Assembly: GCA_902776475.1 (NCBI GenBank)
Contig: CACYQD010000012.1
Coordinates: forward strand, 28,076-92,075
DNA: 64,000 nt
Source of the DNA: an uncultured Prevotellaceae bacterium
Lineage (GTDB): Bacteria > Bacteroidota > Bacteroidia > Bacteroidales > Bacteroidaceae
Direction: 5' to 3'
Part shown: positions 18,802-27,470 of the stretch, piece by piece
Layout: each line of letters begins with the position of its first letter
Position numbering within the stretch: the first letter of the stretch is position 1
Notes under the pieces: generated by a model
The model's database searches: none
Told to the model about the DNA's origin: nothing
The model's input: the letters and a program-made list of their open reading frames with translations, nothing else
Position numbers and translations under genes: made by a program

Positions 18802-18812
18802 CAGGGCTTTTT
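18781..18812 (+). terminator. Intrinsic terminator overlapping the small gene's stop codon
   Basis: A perfect 10-bp stem, AAAGCCCTGC (18781-18790) with GCAGGGCTTT (18801-18810), with T residues continuing to 18812. The left arm is coding sequence and the stop codon lies at the base of the right arm. Confidence 0.8.
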
Positions 18813-18889
18813 GGTGGAAAATGACGAGAGATGTAATCGTTTTCGTGAAAAAGCCCCCTTCTTATGCCCATTTTCTATGGAAGAAAATG

Positions 18890-18897
18890 TAATTTTG
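18890..18897 (+). promoter_or_regulatory. Promoter -7 element of nhaD
   Basis: TAATTTTG matches TAnnTTTG, 23 bases before the ATG at 18921. Confidence 0.55.
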
Positions 18898-18920
18898 CAC
18901 CGCAAAAACAACTATAGGAA

Positions 18921-20246
18921 ATGACATCACTGACCATCGCCATCGTTTTCGTTTTCATCGTAGGCTATCTGTGCATCGCCTTCGAGAGCGGTCTGAAGAT
19001 CAACAAGGCCGCCATCGCACTTCTCATGTGTGTCCTGACTTGGACGCTCTTCATGCTCGACCCCGGCAGCTATATCTCCGGACTGGCCGAGGAGTTGCCG
19101 CTCAAGGTGAGCGAATTGCTCAAGCACCACCTGGGTGACACGGGCGAGACCCTGTTCTTCCTCATGGGTGCCATGACCATCGTGGAGATTGTCGATAAAA
19201 ACGGAGGATTCAACTTCGTACGCAAGATGCTCATGACCGTCAACAAGCGGAAATTGCTGTGGCGCATCGCCTTCATGACCTTCATCCTCTCAGCCATCCT
19301 CGACAACCTGACCACCAGCATCGTGATGATCATGGTGCTCCGCAAACTGGTCTATGACCGCAACGACCGTCTCATCTACGCCTCGCTGATCATCATCTCG
19401 GCCAACAGCGGCGGAGCGTTCTCACCCATTGGCGACGTGACCACCATCATGCTCTGGATCAGGGGAATGATCACCACGCAGGGTGTCATCACCGAGATCT
19501 TCATCCCATCACTGGTGTCCATGGTCATCCCGGCCCTCATCCTGCAACAAGGTCTCAAAGGGCAACTGGCCACCGCACAGGGCAAGGGCGGTGAATCATC
19601 GGGTGAGGTCTTCAGCAGCAAACAGCGCTATGCGATCTTCATCCTGGGTGTCGGCGGTCTGATGTTCGTGCCCATCTTCCGTTACCTCACCGACCTGCCA
19701 CCGTTCATGGGCATCCTCCTTGTGCTCGGTGTCCTCTGGACCGCCACGGAGATCTTCTACCGCAATGTCAAGAGCAAGGACAGTTTCTCGAAGCGTGTCT
19801 CACACCTGCTCTCCAATATCGATATGACCACCATCCTCTTCTTCCTCGGCATTCTGATGGCCGTGGCTTGTCTGGAGGAAATCGGCGTACTGACAGCCCT
19901 TGGAGAGGGACTTGACAAAATCTCCAACGGCAACCACTATCTGGTGACGGGCGTCATCGGTGTACTGTCGAGCATCGTCGATAATGTGCCCCTGGTGGCC
20001 GGTTGCATGGGCATGTATCCCATCGCCGAGACAGGCGACCTGGCTGTCGATGGCATCTTCTGGCAACTGCTGGCCTACTGTGCCGGCGTGGGCGGTTCGA
20101 TGCTCATCATCGGCAGTGCCGCCGGCGTGGTGGTCATGGGACTGGAGAAAATCACGTTCGGCTGGTATATGCGCCACATCACCTGGATCGTGTTCGTGGG
20201 CTACATCTGCGGTATGTGCTCCTACTGGCTCATCAAAAACCTATAA
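18921..20246 (+). CDS. nhaD: Na+/H+ antiporter NhaD
   Basis: An inner-membrane sodium/proton exchanger of the ion transporter superfamily, 441 residues with about 11 hydrophobic helices. Signature stretches are DNLTTSIVMIMVLRKLV, NSGGAFSPIGDVTTIMLWI and SSIVDNVPLVAGCMGMY, which in NhaD proteins carry the polar residues of the ion path. It is a single transcription unit with its own promoter and terminator, next to the membrane pyrophosphatase; together with TrkAH and the symporter upstream it makes this part of the window rich in monovalent cation transport. Confidence 0.93.
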   Translation: MTSLTIAIVFVFIVGYLCIAFESGLKINKAAIALLMCVLTWTLFMLDPGSYISGLAEELPLKVSELLKHHLGDTGETLFFLMGAMTIVEIVDKNGGFNFVRKMLMTVNKRKLLWRIAFMTFILSAILDNLTTSIVMIMVLRKLVYDRNDRLIYASLIIISANSGGAFSPIGDVTTIMLWIRGMITTQGVITEIFIPSLVSMVIPALILQQGLKGQLATAQGKGGESSGEVFSSKQRYAIFILGVGGLMFVPIFRYLTDLPPFMGILLVLGVLWTATEIFYRNVKSKDSFSKRVSHLLSNIDMTTILFFLGILMAVACLEEIGVLTALGEGLDKISNGNHYLVTGVIGVLSSIVDNVPLVAGCMGMYPIAETGDLAVDGIFWQLLAYCAGVGGSMLIIGSAAGVVVMGLEKITFGWYMRHITWIVFVGYICGMCSYWLIKNL

Positions 20247-20268
20247 ACAAACCTACAACATATCATCC

Positions 20269-20307
20269 GCAGCCTCCATACACCATCACATGGAGGCTGC
20301 TTTTTTT
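20269..20307 (+). terminator. Intrinsic terminator after nhaD
   Basis: A perfect 11-bp stem, GCAGCCTCCAT with ATGGAGGCTGC, with a 10-base loop and seven T residues. Confidence 0.9.
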
Positions 20308-20489
20308 ATTTCCCGACAAAGACACTTTTGATTTCCTGACGAGGTCTTTATCTTTGAGAAATACCACTTTGCCGTATTTTTCCAGTTGCTTTTGGCAGAA
20401 ACAAAGGGTGTGTCAGGCTTGAAGACGTAAAACATACACTTATTAACAAAATTTATTATTAGGAAGCAACGTTTGTTAACAATTTGATG

Positions 20490-20497
20490 TAAATTTG
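20490..20497 (+). promoter_or_regulatory. Promoter -7 element of hppA
   Basis: TAAATTTG matches TAnnTTTG, 28 bases before the ATG at 20526. A TTTG at 20472-20475 is a possible but closely spaced -33 element. Confidence 0.5.
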
Positions 20498-20525
20498 CAT
20501 CAGATTATCACTATCTATTCATCAC

Positions 20526-22730
20526 ATGATCAACATTCCTTTAGTATTCTGGTTGGTACCCATTGCATCGGTGTGCGCATTGGGTATGGCTTGGTTTTTC
20601 TTCAAGCAGATGATGCGAGAAGATGAAGGCACACCTCGTATGGAAGAGATTGCCGAATATGTGCGCCGAGGCGCCATGGCTTACCTCAAGCAGCAGTACC
20701 GTGTGGTGCTCATCGTGTTCATCGTACTGGCCCTGCTCTTCTCCTTTATGGCATACGTGCTCAAAGTGCAGAACCCGTGGGTGCCCTTCGCATTCCTGAC
20801 GGGCGGTTTCTTCAGCGGACTGTCGGGCTTCTTCGGCATGAAGACAGCCACTTATGCCTCCGCGCGCACGGCCAACGCCGCACGCAAGAGCATGGACCGC
20901 GGCCTCCGGGTGGCCTTCCGAAGCGGAGCCGTCATGGGACTGGTCGTGGTGGGCCTCGGCCTGCTCGACATCGCCTTGTGGTTCCTCATCCTGAGCGCAG
21001 TTTATCAGGGCGACTCCAAAATGCTCATCATCATCACCACCACGATGCTGACCTTCGGCATGGGTGCCTCCACGCAGGCTTTGTTTGCCCGTGTGGGTGG
21101 CGGCATCTACACCAAGGCTGCTGATGTGGGCGCTGACCTGGTGGGCAAAGTGGAAGCCAACATCCCTGAGGACGACCCGCGCAACCCCGCCACCATCGCC
21201 GACAACGTGGGCGACAACGTGGGCGACGTGGCAGGCATGGGAGCCGACCTCTATGAGAGCTACTGCGGCAGTATCCTTTCGACAGCTGCTCTTGGCGCCA
21301 CCGCTTTCGCCATGAATCCCAGCATGCAGATGAAGGCTGTCATCGCACCGATGATCATCGCAGCCGTGGGCATTTTCCTCTCCCTGATCGGCATTTTCCT
21401 GGTCCGCACCAAGGAAGGCGCCACCATGAAAGACCTGCTCCACTCACTGGGCATCGGCACCAACGTGTCGGCCATCCTCATTGCCCTGGCCTCTTTCGCC
21501 ATCCTCTATCTCCTCGGCATTGAGAACTGGTTCGGTGTGTCGTTCTCTGTCGTGACAGGCCTGGCAGCCGGTGTCATCATCGGCCAAGGTACGGAATACT
21601 ATACCTCACATAGTTATAAACCCACCCAGAAGATTGCTGAAGCCTCACAGACGGGTTCGGCCACGGTCATCATCAAGGGTATCGGCACGGGCATGATCTC
21701 CACGATGATTCCCGTCGTGACCATCTCGGTGGCCATCCTGCTCAGTTACATGTGCGCCAATGGCTTCGACCTCACGATGACTGCCGAGAGCATGTCGCGT
21801 GGCCTCTACGGCATCGGCATCGCCGCCGTGGGAATGCTCTCCACACTGGGCATCACCCTGGCTACTGACGCCTACGGACCCATCGCCGACAATGCCGGCG
21901 GCAATGCGGAGATGAGTGAACTGGAACCTGAAGTCAGACAGCGCACGGATGCGCTGGATGCGCTCGGCAACACCACTGCCGCCACCGGCAAGGGCTTTGC
22001 CATCGGTTCGGCAGCCCTCACCGCCCTCGCCCTGTTGGCCTCCTACGTGGAGGAAGTGAAGATCGCCATGGAGCGCGCGGTCAATTCTGCCGGCGATTTC
22101 GTCACCGAGACCTACGGCACCATCCATCCGGGTTCAGCCAACATGGTGGATTTCATGAATTATTTCCAGGTCAACCTGATGAACCCGAAAGTGCTTGTCG
22201 GTGCCTTCATCGGTGGCATGGCAGCCTTCTTGTTCTGCGGTCTCACCATGGGTGCCGTGGGACGCGCCGCACAGTCGATGGTGGAGGAAGTACGCCGCCA
22301 GTTCCGTGAGATCAAGGGTATCCTCGAAGGCAAGGCCACACCCGACTACAGCCGTTGCGTGGAAATCTCCACCCGGAGTGCGCAGCGCGAGATGATATTC
22401 CCCTCGCTCCTGGCCATCGCCATCCCCATCCTGGTGGGTGTGCTCCTCGGCGTAGCAGGTGTGATGGGTCTCCTTGTCGGTGGACTTACCGCTGGCTTCA
22501 CTCTCGCCGTGTTCATGGCCAACTCAGGTGGTGCCTGGGACAATGCCAAGAAGATGGTGGAGGAAGGCAACTTCGGAGGAAAAGGTTCTGCCTGCCATAA
22601 AGCCACTATCGTGGGCGACACCGTGGGCGACCCCTTCAAGGACACTTCCGGACCGAGTCTCAACATCCTCATCAAACTCATGTCGATGGTGAGCATCGTG
22701 ATGGCCGGCCTGACCATTGCATTTGCCTGA
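20526..22730 (+). CDS. hppA: Membrane-bound ion-pumping pyrophosphatase, K+-dependent type
   Basis: Hydrolyses cytoplasmic pyrophosphate and pumps H+ and/or Na+ across the inner membrane. The 734-residue protein has about 16 hydrophobic helices and the catalytic motifs DVGADLVGKVEANIPEDDPR, DNVGDNVGDVAGMGADLYES and, near the C-terminus, GDTVGDPFKDTSGPS. In the motif GNTTAATGKG the alanine and glycine occupy the positions that are Lys and Thr in K+-independent enzymes, so this belongs to the K+-dependent group, which includes Na+-pumping and dual Na+/H+-pumping members in Bacteroidetes. Which ion moves here cannot be read with certainty. Confidence 0.95.
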   Translation: MINIPLVFWLVPIASVCALGMAWFFFKQMMREDEGTPRMEEIAEYVRRGAMAYLKQQYRVVLIVFIVLALLFSFMAYVLKVQNPWVPFAFLTGGFFSGLSGFFGMKTATYASARTANAARKSMDRGLRVAFRSGAVMGLVVVGLGLLDIALWFLILSAVYQGDSKMLIIITTTMLTFGMGASTQALFARVGGGIYTKAADVGADLVGKVEANIPEDDPRNPATIADNVGDNVGDVAGMGADLYESYCGSILSTAALGATAFAMNPSMQMKAVIAPMIIAAVGIFLSLIGIFLVRTKEGATMKDLLHSLGIGTNVSAILIALASFAILYLLGIENWFGVSFSVVTGLAAGVIIGQGTEYYTSHSYKPTQKIAEASQTGSATVIIKGIGTGMISTMIPVVTISVAILLSYMCANGFDLTMTAESMSRGLYGIGIAAVGMLSTLGITLATDAYGPIADNAGGNAEMSELEPEVRQRTDALDALGNTTAATGKGFAIGSAALTALALLASYVEEVKIAMERAVNSAGDFVTETYGTIHPGSANMVDFMNYFQVNLMNPKVLVGAFIGGMAAFLFCGLTMGAVGRAAQSMVEEVRRQFREIKGILEGKATPDYSRCVEISTRSAQREMIFPSLLAIAIPILVGVLLGVAGVMGLLVGGLTAGFTLAVFMANSGGAWDNAKKMVEEGNFGGKGSACHKATIVGDTVGDPFKDTSGPSLNILIKLMSMVSIVMAGLTIAFA

Positions 22731-22750
22731 TTGCATTGATTTGACAACAT

Positions 22751-22781
22751 AAGGGGTGGTAGATTGTTTCTGCCACCCCTT
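22751..22781 (+). terminator. Hairpin after hppA
   Basis: AAGGGGTGG (22751-22759) pairs with CCACCCCTT (22773-22781), 20 bases after the hppA stop. No T tract follows directly, so termination is only probable. Confidence 0.55.
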
Positions 22782-22850
22782 AAACATTGCGGGTCTTCTT
22801 ATTTTAACATCTTTTATCATTGCATTTTCATCTTATATGCAAAATAGTTG

Positions 22851-22858
22851 TACTTTTG
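22851..22858 (+). promoter_or_regulatory. Promoter -7 element of the poly-histidine peptide gene
   Basis: TACTTTTG matches TAnnTTTG, 85 bases before the ATG at 22944, implying a leader of about 80 bases that contains a hairpin. Confidence 0.55.
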
Positions 22859-22883
22859 CACCAAATTCAATAAAATTTATGAT

Positions 22884-22925
22884 CTGCCACGTTGACTGAA
22901 GGCCGTTTCCCGACAGCCGTGGCAG
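22884..22925 (+). promoter_or_regulatory. Hairpin in the leader of the poly-histidine peptide gene
   Basis: CTGCCACG (22884-22891) can pair perfectly with CGTGGCAG (22918-22925) around a 26-base loop, between the predicted transcription start and the ATG at 22944. It may be a structured leader or a chance pairing; no known riboswitch class is recognised. Confidence 0.35.
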
Positions 22926-22943
22926 CACTAACATTATGATACA

Positions 22944-23204
22944 ATGAGCAGACCAGACGAAAGCAAGAGTTCTTCCATAAGCTCCTCAAGCAGCAGCCAT
23001 CATCATCACCACCATCACCATAGCGGCAAGAAAAAACACCACATGGACGACTCCGACCGTTTCAAAAAGCACGGTTTGTCATCCATCAAGCGTAGGAAAA
23101 TCTTAGGACAGGTAGCTTTTTGGCTGCTTGTATTGGCAGCATTGGCCGTCGTTGTGGCGGTGTTGTACGTATATGCCTACACTCCCGAGCGGCATTACAG
23201 ATAA
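22944..23204 (+). CDS. Small single-pass membrane protein with a natural octahistidine run
   Basis: An 86-residue protein with three parts: a serine-rich N-terminus followed by eight consecutive histidines (residues 19-26) and SGKKKHHMDDSD; a basic patch KRRK; and one hydrophobic helix (VAFWLLVLAALAVVVAVLYVYAY, given here in two pieces: VAFWLLVLAALAV and VVAVLYVYAY) near residues 58-80, then a short tail TPERHYR. By the positive-inside rule the His-rich part is cytoplasmic. The family is not recognised. It has its own promoter and a long leader. The His run suggests binding of a divalent metal, but this is inference. Confidence 0.72.
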   Translation: MSRPDESKSSSISSSSSSHHHHHHHHSGKKKHHMDDSDRFKKHGLSSIKRRKILGQVAFWLLVLAALAVVVAVLYVYAYTPERHYR

Positions 23205-23226
23205 CTGTTTTCCCAGAAATAACAAC

Positions 23227-23256
23227 AAGGGGGCACGCCAAGCAGCGCGCCCCCTT
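23227..23256. terminator. Bidirectional hairpin between the poly-His gene and the GH43 gene
   Basis: AAGGGGGC (23227-23234) pairs perfectly with GCCCCCTT (23249-23256) around a 14-base loop. It lies between two convergent genes and could end both. Confidence 0.65.
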
Positions 23257-23278
23257 ATTGTTTCTACACTCAGGACCC

Positions 23279-24937
23279 TTATTTCCGGGTGACCCTGAAC
23301 CAGTCGGCCTCCAGCCAACCGCGGTCGGTATTGCCATCGGGCTCAACGCTCACGAAACCGATCTTTGCTCCAATCCACTTGCCCTCACGCATCTTGAACT
23401 CATCGCCGGCCTCATGGTATTTCTTTCCGTCAAGGCTATAGGAGAAACGGCACATGCCGGCACTGACCTTCATGCGGAGATAGATGTCGAGATGTATGCC
23501 TGGCTTATAGTCCACCACATCTTCCTCCGTGGGTTTCAACCGGCAGATTTCCTTGACCACCTCCGGTTTTCCCTTGTCGGCGGCTTTGCAGGTGACCTGT
23601 TGGAGGATGAATTCCCCACCCACTCTCTTGGCCATGAGGGCAGAGTAATCAAGCCCCATCATGATGAGGCCTCCGGCTTGCTGGTCGGCTTTGGAGGTCA
23701 GGCGCACCTTGGCGGTCGCGACAAAATCGTCAGCAGGGGTTTTCTGCAACAGCATATTGGGCACATCCCACATATTGGGTGACTGGGCTGAGTGCTTGAA
23801 ATTGTAGATGCGGAAGGTGCCAAATGTTGTCGGCATCCCATATTTCTGGTCGTAATTGGCTTGCCACTGCCACTGTTTCCCAAGCACCGTCGTGTTGAAC
23901 TCATCGCTTTCCACGGGATTGACCACCTTCCATGCAGAGCGGGTCTTGGGCTTGCGGTACTTGACGACAGGCTCACCACAGTAGTCGCCGTCCTGGTCGA
24001 CGCCCATCACGGGCCAGTTGTCACGCCAGGTGACCGGCTGAAGATGAACGACACGGCCATAGCATTCCTTGTCCTGGAAATGCAGGAACCAGTCCTCTCC
24101 CATCGACGTGTGAACCCAACCGCCCTGATGGGGGCCGTTGACCTTGGTCTTACCCTGGGCCAGTACCACCTTGTGCTCATAAGAACCATAGGGAGACTTT
24201 GAGCGCATGGCCAGCTGGAACCCGGTAGGCACACCGCCGGCCGGACACATGATCCAGTACCATCCGTCGCGCTTGTAGAACTTCGGTCCCTCGCAAGTGC
24301 GGTTTTCCGTGCCGTTGCCATCGAAGACGATGACGGGCTGCGAGATGGGTTTGGTGCCCTCGGCATTGAGTTCCCTCACCGTCAGCACCGAAGCGAAACG
24401 TGAACGGCTGTTGGCCCATCCGTTGACCAGATAGCAGCGGCCGTCATCATCCCACAGCGGACAGGTGTCAATCATTCCTTTGCCGGGTATTACACAGAGG
24501 GGGTCGCTCCATTCTCCGGCAGGATCCTTGGTCTTGACCATGAACACGCCGAAGTCGGGATCTCCCCAATAGATGTAGAACTCTCCCTGATGATACCGGA
24601 TGCTCGGTGCCCACACCCCATTGCCGTGGCTGGGCTTGTCAAACTCCTCGTAAGGCTTGAGTTCCTTGAGGGCATAGCCGATGATCTCCCAGTTGACCAA
24701 GTCGCGGGAATGGAGGATTGGAAGTCCCGGGATACACTGGAATGAACTTGCTGTGAGATAATAGTCATCTCCGACAACGCACACATCGGGGTCGCTGTAG
24801 TCGGCATTGATGACTGGATTGGTAAAGGTCCCGTCGCCATTATCGGGCGACCACACCTGTGACCGGTAATCGCTGTTCTGCGCATATGCGGACAGCAACA
24901 GCATCCATGACATTGTAATAGTAATCAGTTTTTTCAT
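23279..24937 (-). CDS. Exported glycoside hydrolase family 43 (xylosidase/arabinofuranosidase type)
   Basis: A secreted enzyme that probably removes xylose or arabinose from plant polysaccharides. Residues 1-20 are a signal peptide (ending LLLSAYAQ). The five-bladed propeller domain has the GH43 catalytic set: the base Asp49 in DYSDPDV, the pKa-modulating Asp near 155 in MIDTCPLWDDDG, and the acid Glu near 217 in TCEGPKFYK. The C-terminal third (from about residue 345, VESDEFNT..) looks like the beta-sandwich domain often attached to GH43 xylosidases. Length is 552. It starts 22 bases after the ATP-grasp gene and shares its promoter. No partner SusCD pair adjoins it. Confidence 0.92.
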   Translation of the reverse strand: MKKLITITMSWMLLLSAYAQNSDYRSQVWSPDNGDGTFTNPVINADYSDPDVCVVGDDYYLTASSFQCIPGLPILHSRDLVNWEIIGYALKELKPYEEFDKPSHGNGVWAPSIRYHQGEFYIYWGDPDFGVFMVKTKDPAGEWSDPLCVIPGKGMIDTCPLWDDDGRCYLVNGWANSRSRFASVLTVRELNAEGTKPISQPVIVFDGNGTENRTCEGPKFYKRDGWYWIMCPAGGVPTGFQLAMRSKSPYGSYEHKVVLAQGKTKVNGPHQGGWVHTSMGEDWFLHFQDKECYGRVVHLQPVTWRDNWPVMGVDQDGDYCGEPVVKYRKPKTRSAWKVVNPVESDEFNTTVLGKQWQWQANYDQKYGMPTTFGTFRIYNFKHSAQSPNMWDVPNMLLQKTPADDFVATAKVRLTSKADQQAGGLIMMGLDYSALMAKRVGGEFILQQVTCKAADKGKPEVVKEICRLKPTEEDVVDYKPGIHLDIYLRMKVSAGMCRFSYSLDGKKYHEAGDEFKMREGKWIGAKIGFVSVEPDGNTDRGWLEADWFRVTRK

Positions 24938-24959
24938 TTGTTTTGTTATTGGTGTTTTC

Positions 24960-26027
24960 TTATTTTTCGAGTCTCAATACATAGCATCCCTTATCCATCA
25001 TCACACGCATCATGCCGTAACGGCCTTGGGTCCTGGCGGCGATATCAAGGGCGGCATGGCCCATCGTCCGGCGCAGGTTGACCTCCACGCACGGGTGAAG
25101 CCGGAAACCATCGGTTGTACGGACCACCATCATATCGACACCGAGTGGACCGCTGTATGTGTCTTCACACATTTTTCCCAGCCAAGGAAGAAGCCGGTCA
25201 CGCACCTCATCCAACAAACCTTCAGGCAGCCACTGGGCCAGACAGCGGCGCTTCTCCGCCTCCTCCGCGAGGAGATTGCCGAGGTAGGCGCCATGCCGGG
25301 TATCGAAAAGTGACAGTCCGGTGAAAACAGCATTTCCCTGTCCATCTGCGACATACTCCATGCCGAAGTCAACCACACGGTCATAGCAAGGTTCGACAAT
25401 GATACTTCCCTGTCGATCAATGACGCGCTTGATGAAACCTTCGACGTTGTTTGCCATGTCGGGGGTGACGAACCTGACTCCCCTGCCGCTGCTGCTCCAA
25501 GGAGCCTTGACCACGGCTGATGACAGGCTGGAGAGCCATTCACGCACCTCCTCCATCCGATGCGCCACGAAACGCCGCCCTACCGTGAGCGGCACAGCCT
25601 CCACGACGGCATGAAGCAAATCAATCGTTTGCTGGCGGTGCGAGCACGTCCGTATGCGGGCAATCCTTTCCTTGGAAGGCGGGATTTCCTCGGGCACTCC
25701 CGACAGTGACAGCTGCAGGCGCAGGGCTGCATTCCATCCCCACGGATGCACCTCCCAGCATTCATCCTTCTGGGCGGGAAACAGCGTTCCCAACTCCCGG
25801 AGCGGGAGAAAGGTCACCCCTTCGAACCACTCACCCCAGGTCTGCACGGCTTTCCGCGCGACATCCATGTCATCTACGGCCACGACGTCATCCTTCCCTG
25901 ACCAGAAAGCAGGTAGAAAAGCCAAGTCATGCCTCAGCAGACGCCCTGCCGCAGGAGAGGTGAACCGTTCTGCGCCAAAAGCCAAGGCGAGGTCATGGTC
26001 TGGGTTGAAAACGTGTATTCTACGCAT
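24960..26027 (-). CDS. ATP-grasp-like protein of unknown substrate
   Basis: A 355-residue cytoplasmic protein. It starts MRRIHVFNPDHDLALAFG, a beginning I associate with a Bacteroidetes-specific hypothetical family. ATP-grasp features are seen in the C-terminal half: the nucleotide-binding loop VVKAPWSSSGRGVRF near residues 177-191, the acidic strand IIVEPCYDRVVDFGMEYV, and the metal-binding CVEVNLRRTMGH near 314-325, where Glu and Asn would hold Mg2+. Enzymes of this fold join a carboxylate to an amine or thiol. The substrate is not inferable; the following GH43 gene may just be a neighbour. Confidence 0.75.
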   Translation of the reverse strand: MRRIHVFNPDHDLALAFGAERFTSPAAGRLLRHDLAFLPAFWSGKDDVVAVDDMDVARKAVQTWGEWFEGVTFLPLRELGTLFPAQKDECWEVHPWGWNAALRLQLSLSGVPEEIPPSKERIARIRTCSHRQQTIDLLHAVVEAVPLTVGRRFVAHRMEEVREWLSSLSSAVVKAPWSSSGRGVRFVTPDMANNVEGFIKRVIDRQGSIIVEPCYDRVVDFGMEYVADGQGNAVFTGLSLFDTRHGAYLGNLLAEEAEKRRCLAQWLPEGLLDEVRDRLLPWLGKMCEDTYSGPLGVDMMVVRTTDGFRLHPCVEVNLRRTMGHAALDIAARTQGRYGMMRVMMDKGCYVLRLEK

Positions 26028-26090
26028 ACTATCATGACAGCGGAAGCATCGTCACAGCCGTCAAAGACTACATGAGGATGAAAATTTCTG

Positions 26091-26098
26091 CAAAAATA
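26091..26098 (-). promoter_or_regulatory. Promoter -7 element of the ATP-grasp/GH43 operon
   Basis: Leftward TATTTTTG matches TAnnTTTG, 63 bases before the ATG at 26027. Confidence 0.5.
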
Positions 26099-26151
26099 GA
26101 AATTTTTATCATATTTTGCAAACTACACTTTGCAAATAAAGAAATAAATAG

Positions 26152-26159
26152 TAACTTTG
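26152..26159 (+). promoter_or_regulatory. Promoter -7 element of the DUF4143-type ATPase gene
   Basis: TAACTTTG matches TAnnTTTG, 69 bases before the ATG at 26229. It lies back to back with the leftward promoter at 26091-26098. Confidence 0.5.
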
Positions 26160-26228
26160 CGTCTGAAATAAAAGAAACAGCTTGAGCGATTCTCGACTGC
26201 AACACAAAGTAAAAACAAATCAACCCGA

Positions 26229-27416
26229 ATGGAAGCCTTTTTCCGCACCCACCAATATCTGGTAGAGCACACCAATGCTCCCGTTCGTCGTGGTTTGATG
26301 GATGAGATAAACTGGAACGACAGGCTGATTGGCATCAAGGGCACCCGAGGAGTGGGAAAGACCACTTTCCTCCTGCAGTATGCCAAGGAGAAATTCGGCA
26401 TCAGAGGGCGTGAATGCCTGTACATCAACCTGAACAATTTCTATTTCCAGAAACATGGAATAGAAGAATTCGCCAGCGAGTTCTACCGTGACGGTGGCAG
26501 GGTACTTCTCATCGACCAGGTCTTCAAACAGCAGAATTGGAGCAAGAGCCTCCGCGACTGTTACGACAGGTTTCCGCAACTGAAGATCGTCTTCACTGGT
26601 TCGAGCGTGATGCGGTTAAAAGAAGAGAACCCTGAGCTCAACGGCATTGTGAAAAGCTACAATCTCAGGGGGTTCTCCTTCAGGGAGTTTCTCAACCTCC
26701 AGACAGGCAACAATTTCAAACCTTATACACTGGAGGAGATTCTCGCCGACCATGAGCACATCATCAAGCACATCCTTCCCAAAGTGCGCCCCATGCAATA
26801 CTTCCAGGATTATGTACATCATGGGTTCTATCCTTTCTTCCAGGAGCACCGCAACTACTCGGAGAACCTGCTCAAGACGATGAACATGATGACAGAGGTC
26901 GATATCCTGCTCATCAAGCAGATCGAACTGAAATACCTCACGAGGATCAAAAGGCTGTTCTATGAGCTCGCGGTGGATGGTCCAAAGGCGCCCAACATCA
27001 GCCAGCTTGCCGTCGACATCGACACCAGCCGCGCCACGGTCATGAACTACATCAAATACCTGGCCGACGCCCGACTGATCAACATGATCTATCCGAAGGG
27101 GCAGCGATTCCCCAAGAAACCCACCAAGGTGATGCTGCACAACTCCAACCTGATGTACGCCATCTACCCCAGTAAGGTGGAACAGCAGGATGTCATGGAA
27201 ACGTTCATGGTCAACTCCCTCTGGAAAGACCACAAGGTCAACCAAGGCAGCCATGAGAATCATTACCTCGTGGACGGGAAAATCAAAATCCGTGTCTGCG
27301 ACGCGGCGCAAAACAGCAAGCTGCGCATGCAGCCCGATGTCATATACGCCCGCTACAACACGGAGGTGGGCCTGGGCAACAAGATACCGCTCTGGCTGCT
27401 CGGATTCCTCTACTAA
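26229..27416 (+). CDS. AAA ATPase of the AAA_14/DUF4143 type
   Basis: A 395-residue STAND-like ATPase. Walker A is GTRGVGKTTFLLQYA (about residues 38-52) and the acidic Walker B is VLLIDQVFKQ near 92-101, where the second acidic residue expected in many relatives (DE/DD) is replaced by Gln; sensor-like FTGSSVMRL follows. The middle shows the typical RGFSFREFLNLQTG motif, then a winged-helix-like part (SQLAVDIDTSRATVMNYIKYLADARLI, quoted only in outline: positions about 257-283) and a C-terminal restriction-endonuclease-like fragment. Bacteroidales carry many such genes; their roles are mostly unknown. It has its own promoter and precedes nifJ. Confidence 0.82.
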   Translation: MEAFFRTHQYLVEHTNAPVRRGLMDEINWNDRLIGIKGTRGVGKTTFLLQYAKEKFGIRGRECLYINLNNFYFQKHGIEEFASEFYRDGGRVLLIDQVFKQQNWSKSLRDCYDRFPQLKIVFTGSSVMRLKEENPELNGIVKSYNLRGFSFREFLNLQTGNNFKPYTLEEILADHEHIIKHILPKVRPMQYFQDYVHHGFYPFFQEHRNYSENLLKTMNMMTEVDILLIKQIELKYLTRIKRLFYELAVDGPKAPNISQLAVDIDTSRATVMNYIKYLADARLINMIYPKGQRFPKKPTKVMLHNSNLMYAIYPSKVEQQDVMETFMVNSLWKDHKVNQGSHENHYLVDGKIKIRVCDAAQNSKLRMQPDVIYARYNTEVGLGNKIPLWLLGFLY

Positions 27417-27470
27417 AAGAAGAATGATTTTTTAGACAAACATTATAAATTATTTAACCTTCTAAGTAAA

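Noticed and set aside
22944-23204. Poly-histidine run as a cloning vector tag
   Set aside because: It lies inside a longer natural frame with a native promoter and leader and ordinary flanking genes; no vector sequence is seen.
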